Shown here in pieces: positions 59,818 to 64,000 of a DNA stretch of 64,000 nucleotides. Position numbers and translations under genes: made by a program. Numbering within the stretch: position 1 is the stretch's first letter; every line of letters begins with the position of its first letter. The DNA comes from Rostrohypoxylon terebratum (Eukaryota; Ascomycota; Sordariomycetes; Xylariales; Hypoxylaceae), in assembly GCA_022497145.1 (NCBI GenBank), contig MU385964.1:32678-96677 (forward strand), written 5' to 3'. Below the pieces are notes generated by a model. That model had not been told where the DNA came from. It did not search any database and worked only from the letters and a program-made list of their open reading frames with translations.

Positions 59818-59944
59818 TGATGGGGTCTTAAGAAGAAAGGTGTTACATACACCCTAAAAAATGGTTTTAAGTAAAAACTTTAGAAATTACTCTCTAAGCT
59901 AGATTCTTGGAAAAATTAATATCGTTTTCCTTCCTCCTTTTTCT
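59818..59944 (+). repeat. 127 bp direct repeat, copy 2
   Basis: The more A/T-rich partner of 59172-59298; ten of twelve differences are G to A or C to T relative to copy 1. The hairpin is preserved as GGTGT-TACAT-ACACC. Confidence 0.9.
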
Positions 59945-60357
59945 TATACAACACCAAGAGCCAGCCCTGGAGCACCTTAAAGTTACCTACCTAGCCATGA
60001 TGATGTTGGGAACACACCTATTATCGCTACTCGTTAGAGAAGTCAAGATCGTACCGATCTTAGCAATCCAAATCCAAAATTCAAAATTCAAGTTATTCGG
60101 AATATCTCTAGCTGACAGGCTGACAGGCTGACTGACTAGAATGATCTTGTATAATAACGCAAACATCCATCACTTACGAAGTAAGCCTTTTCCCCTATTT
60201 GCTTCTTCGGGGGGCTTGAGACATGAATAAGACATACATTTGTTTGAATATTCACAACTTGGGAACCGCGGACAATCAACAAATTAATATATGTACCTAA
60301 ATATACGGAATCAAATAACATGCATACATTATCCGAGACGTCTCTGTCCTCTCTTTC

Positions 60358-60358
<1 letters not shown>

Positions 60359-60400
<42 letters not shown>

Positions 60401-60401
60401 G
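60359..60401 (+). repeat. Microsatellite (CTGT)n
   Basis: About ten copies of a tetranucleotide, preceded by CTCTCTTTCTCT. Confidence 0.95.
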
Positions 60402-60791
60402 ATGCTCGAAAACTAGGTACCTAGACCTAGAGAACTTAGAGAACCTAGGTCCTAGGTATTCTCCATAAACCATGCACAGCCAGTCTAGATCCTGTATTGT
60501 AGCGAAAGTCTTCGTCTCGTCAGGTATATTAAGTGAATGCGGTCAAGTTTTGTTGCTTCCGTTTCATTGCTCATCAAAATAGGGGTTAGGGGGGGTTCTC
60601 GTGCGAGAAGATCTCTATCACGGACTTCAAGGGGGAAAAAAAATCACTATTCATACCTACCTGCCAGCCCTGCCTACCAACCTTAGGTAATCAAAAGACC
60701 TAACCCGATCCCTAAATCCAACTGATAACATTTTGAAGTCATCGAGTTGGAATTTTTCCAAAAAGAAAAAAAACACCAAAGGGAAAATCCA

Positions 60792-63245
60792 TCAATCCTT
60801 CTTCCAGCTAAGCAAGTTCGATAGCGTCGCAGAGAGTCGCCTCTTCTCCTTGACTGGGATATCCTTGGGGTCAATGTCCGGACCTGTGCCCTGAAGGTGA
60901 GATACGGGGTTGCGCTGCACCGTGCTGTCGGTGCGGAGGCTGGGGGTGCTGCTGCAGCAGGTGCTAGATTGCGTCGTTCCATTCGCGCCATTCTCAGCCA
61001 CCTTCTCGCCGTAGCAGGGAACCAGCACGCTACTCTCGTTCTTAGTGCTGGGGATGTCCAACGCCGGGTTGCTTGTGAAGAAATCAGCCGGTCGAAGGTG
61101 GAATTGGTGGATCTCGACAGGCCTGCATGGTTAGACGCGTGAGTGATGAGTTCAAAATGCCTCGAAAGATTTTTTACCTAACAGAAAAAAGATCGAGGAG
61201 AAAAAGGGAAAAAAGAAAAAAAGAAAAAAAAATAGGAAGAGGGAAGGGGACCGTGCTCACATTACAGGCCAATCTTCCACCCGCGGGTTGTGCGTAAGAC
61301 CGAATACGCTCCAGACCACAGGCGTACTCTTCTTCCCCTTCTTGTTCGCATCCTCCCCATTGGCTTCTCCGTTTGTCGTCGTTCCATTCACACCCTCATT
61401 TTCTACGAACCAATCTCCTCTCTCGACCATGGTCTTAACACCACCTTCCTCACGATGCGCCTGGTTTGTAAACTCGCCAGCAGCCCAGAGCTCTCCGTCC
61501 CTGTGTCCAGTGAACCAGAGGTGATGCTTTGCAAACGGTGCGCGGGCGGCCTGCACGCTCTTTTCGTCTGCGAGGAGTAATTGTGTGGCGCTCGGCACGA
61601 GCTTGTACCCAACGTTTTTCCCGCTAATGCTGTTCTTCTTGATCGGGTTCTCCATCCGCACGACTCTGTTGAGGCGTGGTTCCGCATCTTCAAATCCAGC
61701 GCGCTCGACGCGACGGCGGCGGATTTCGTACCCATTGCCGTGAGGATTCGTCTCCGGATTCATAGGGATCGGGTGGCTTTCTTCCAGAACGATCGCCGTA
61801 TCCGTCTCGTACGAATCCATGGCGGGGTCGATGCGCACCGCAAAGATGTGCTGGTGATTCTGCGCTAATACTCCAGGGTTCACGATGTTACCGTACCCCG
61901 ACGTCTTGCCCTCATCGATCGGCACGACGCTGACAATACCCGTGGCACGTGTCTCAAAAGTGATTCCTCCTGCCGTGTCCAACTTATACGCGAACACGTA
62001 CTCGTAGTTGGCCAGCGTAGCGACGAACTGTACAACCAGCTCCCGCATGCGGGTCACCACAGCGCGATTCGTTCGGAAGTTGGTGTGTTTCCAACCAATG
62101 CCGTTATCTTGCTCGTGCAGACAGATGACATTCTTCGCCAGATCCGGCTTGCCTTCTGAGTCGGTCATCACTGAGTCGAAGTAGTGGATCGCTCCTAAGC
62201 AGTCACATCCCAGCTTAAGGTTGTTGGCTGCGCGTCCGATTCCACCGTCGCCAAAGTCGAAGGCTTGCTTACGGTGGAATGGCGGGCGCGGGTCACCGTA
62301 CGGAACCGTCATCTCAGAGAAAGACAATCGATACATTACGGGGCGGTTATCGTAGCACACGTCGTGAAGCACAGCACCTTCGCGGAGCGTGAATCCGACG
62401 CGGAATCGCCATTTTTGCCACTCCACCAAATTATCGGAATGGACCTTAAAAGATGCACCCTCAGGTTGGATGATATTGATGGGTTTCAAGTCAGTACGGA
62501 AGGGCCGGTCCAACAGTTCAGGGACGTATTCTGCCGATTTGTTGGTCTTGAAGAGCTTTCTGGGCTGATCCGATAGAGGAGCTGGATATAGACTGTCACC
62601 ACGTCCTCCCGTGGCGAGGCGGTCCACTCTCACTAACTTTTTGGTAGCGACATCCATGATTGGAATTATGGGTAATGGGTAAGCGTAGTGATTTGAATCA
62701 GGATTACTATTCGATGCGTCTCGGGCGTAAACAAGACCCTGCATCGTACGAGGGATTTCCTCATCAGGGTCCGGACCGCCGTACGGCCACGGATCTATCG
62801 TAACGACGAAGTTTTCCGGTAGGGTGAACTCTTCCAGAGCCTTCTTGAACATCTCCGAAGAGACGCAGGCTTCTTGGAACTTGCCAAACTCCAACGCAGT
62901 AAAGCTAGTCTGGCAACGTACCTCATGCGCCTTGACGCTTGGAATTGTACCGGCGTCGATATCAACTACCGTCTCATGGAGTTGGGCTTGGCCATCCTTG
63001 ACGACGTCGTATAGTAAATGGACCTCTCTGGGCGGAATAGTCTCAGGAACCCGACCTTCATGCTCTGCAGCAAGAAAGACAGTTAGGTCTTCCCTCTTAG
63101 GCTCGTTAAAGATGGCCGAGCGAAAGAAGAAGGCGACGCCATCGCCCCCCTGTGCCTTGATGACAATATCCCGGGCTTTTGACAGCTCGTCGGGAGAGAG
63201 GGGTCGAAGAGGGTGAGGTATAGTAGATACTTTATTGGCAGCCAT
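60792..63245 (-). CDS. Copper amine oxidase (primary-amine oxidase, TPQ-containing)
   Basis: Oxidises primary amines to aldehyde, ammonia and H2O2. Exons on the minus strand: 61261..63245 and 60792..61122; the 138 bp intron (GTGAGC/GCAG) joins DWPVM-PVEIHQFHLRPADFF. 771 residues. The start is the ATG at 63245 (MAANKVSTIPHPLRPLSPDE), with no earlier ATG in frame. The topaquinone precursor is the first Tyr of ANYEY (about 414); copper ligands NHQHIF (His464, His466) and a later His; the likely catalytic base Asp is in AFDFGDGG (about 330). The C-terminal 80 residues beyond the catalytic fold are Ser/Thr/Cys-rich and poorly conserved in appearance. Such enzymes let fungi use amines as a nitrogen source. 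Confidence 0.95.
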
Positions 63246-63308
63246 GATGTCCGTAGATTCTTGTTGTGATACTTTTTTTTTCCAATTGTCTTTGATTCTC
63301 AGACTGGC

Positions 63309-63316
63309 TTTATATA
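63309..63316 (-). promoter_or_regulatory. TATA box of the copper amine oxidase gene
   Basis: TATATAAA on the minus strand, 64-71 bp upstream of the ATG at 63245, a good distance for a core promoter with a short leader. Motif and position only. Confidence 0.5.
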
Positions 63317-63866
63317 TCGTAGAAGTCAAGCTAGTTCAAATGTAGTGCTGATATCAGGTAAGCTAGGTATCTAGGGGAACTTAGGGGATCGGGAACAAAG
63401 AGACAAAGACTAGTTCACGATAAGGGGTTGCTAGAAAGGCGGTTGATAATACTAGGTATTACTAATTTGACTAGATAACAAGCCAGATGAACCCCTAGCC
63501 CGAACTTCTACCCAATTTATATACCTTACCCTGAAAATCCGGAAGTCCTCGGGCACAAACAGGTACAGATAGTGATTGGATGCTAGGGGCAGTTAGTCCA
63601 ACAAGATATGTGAGTATGTGATCTTCTGTCGGGTTCGGTACCATGACGAACAGGCGAACAGACGAACAGGCATTGTCTTAGATCAGAAGACCGCCACCCG
63701 GACCGGGAACAGTGCAACGGTACGGCGAGGGGTGGGGTATGTAAAAAAAGGGTAGTAGTCTAGTAGTAGGGAGACAAGCATTGTACAGTACAATACATAA
63801 TACTAGTGGTACTATGGTAGGGATCAGTAGTACTGTATGTCGTAATAGTAGTAGTAGTAGTAGGGG

Positions 63867-63896
63867 AAAAAAAAAAAAAGGGGGGGGGGGGGGGGG
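63867..63896 (+). repeat. A13-G17 homopolymer junction
   Basis: Thirteen A followed directly by seventeen G, immediately before AT-rich DNA. The lengths may be sequencing-dependent. Confidence 0.85.
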
Positions 63897-64000
63897 TCGT
63901 TAATATTTAGGGATTATATATTAAAATTAATTAGGCCAAAAAACCAAAATAAAATATTCCTAGCACTTAAACAAGTCGCTGATAGGCACCATTAGAATTT

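Larger units (their letters stand above)
57831..60791. other. 3 kb intergenic stretch with repeats
   Basis: Contains (AGTGGGC)x4 at 58471-58498, palindromic CCTAGGACCTACACTAGG words at 58505-58535 and 58725-58760, a 127 bp direct-repeat pair (59172 and 59818) around an AT-rich core, and (CTGT)n at about 60359-60401. No gene. Confidence 0.65.
63246..64000. other. Upstream region of the amine oxidase and window edge
   Basis: No gene. It includes the TATA box above, CAGGCGAACAGACGAACAGG-like short repeats near 63648-63670, (AGT)n at 63845-63862, and an A13-G17 homopolymer junction at 63867-63896, followed by AT-rich sequence. Confidence 0.6.

Noticed and set aside
59172..59944. Direct repeats as the two LTRs of a retrotransposon
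   Set aside because: The repeats start with TG but their shared part does not end in CA, no primer-binding site is evident and the core is only about 520 bp; left as an unclassified repeat pair.
60359..60401. CRISPR-like array
   Set aside because: It is a simple (CTGT)n microsatellite without spacers; no CRISPR array exists in this eukaryotic window.
63246..63329. N-terminal extension of the amine oxidase beyond the ATG at 63245
   Set aside because: The extended frame begins with TTG, runs through the TATATAAA box and lacks an ATG, so it is promoter and leader rather than coding.

Overview
This is a window from the nuclear genome of a filamentous ascomycete (Pezizomycotina, most likely a sordariomycete-type genome; the class is my inference). 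The evidence is short introns of about 48-142 bp with GTRNGT-type donors and CTRAC-type branch points, low gene density (19 convincing protein genes in 64 kb), characteristic fungal families (Zn2Cys6 regulator, P450, GH95, IDO, LaeA-like methyltransferase), and AT-saturated repeat islands that look like repeat-induced point mutation (RIP). I joined exons by hand from splice signals and reading-frame phase; every model listed with exons closes in phase.

Region by region. 1-5.3 kb: a divergent methylcitrate-cycle pair, 2-methylcitrate synthase (minus, 3' end cut by the window edge) and mitochondrial 2-methylisocitrate lyase (plus). Their shared 1.8 kb promoter contains a 260 bp inverted-repeat element. 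5.6-14.2 kb: a short-chain dehydrogenase, a glutamine-synthetase-I-like ligase and a dienelactone-hydrolase-like/SnoaL fusion. 14.8-20.9 kb: two convergent glycosidases, a membrane-anchored GH3 beta-glucosidase and a GH95 alpha-L-fucosidase. 21.7-25 kb: a 3CxxC zinc-finger protein and indoleamine 2,3-dioxygenase. 25.9-43.7 kb: a seven-exon Zn2Cys6 transcription factor, a cytochrome P450, a 3-dehydroshikimate-dehydratase-like TIM-barrel enzyme, a secreted S41-type protein and a SAM methyltransferase. 46.3-51.8 kb: quinolinate phosphoribosyltransferase, an RGG-box protein and a small orphan. 56-63.2 kb: an MFS transporter and a copper amine oxidase.

How they may work together. The first two genes detoxify propionyl-CoA. 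IDO and quinolinate phosphoribosyltransferase are the first and last dedicated steps of tryptophan-to-NAD synthesis. The remainder is mainly nitrogen, aromatic and sugar catabolism (amine oxidase, GS-like ligase, dehydroshikimate dehydratase, glycosidases). The regulator-P450-methyltransferase-transporter mix resembles accessory metabolism, but there is no backbone synthase and the genes are widely spaced, so I do not call a biosynthetic cluster.

Between genes the DNA is dominated by short palindromic CCTAGG/GGTACC-type words (tacctaggtacctaggta and relatives), found repeatedly in intergenic DNA and a few introns and almost absent from exons. This is the most striking unexplained structure here. 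Other repeats are a MITE-like element, an un-RIPed solo LTR nested in an AT-rich relic, and a 127 bp direct-repeat pair with transition-only divergence. I saw no tRNA, rRNA or CRISPR.
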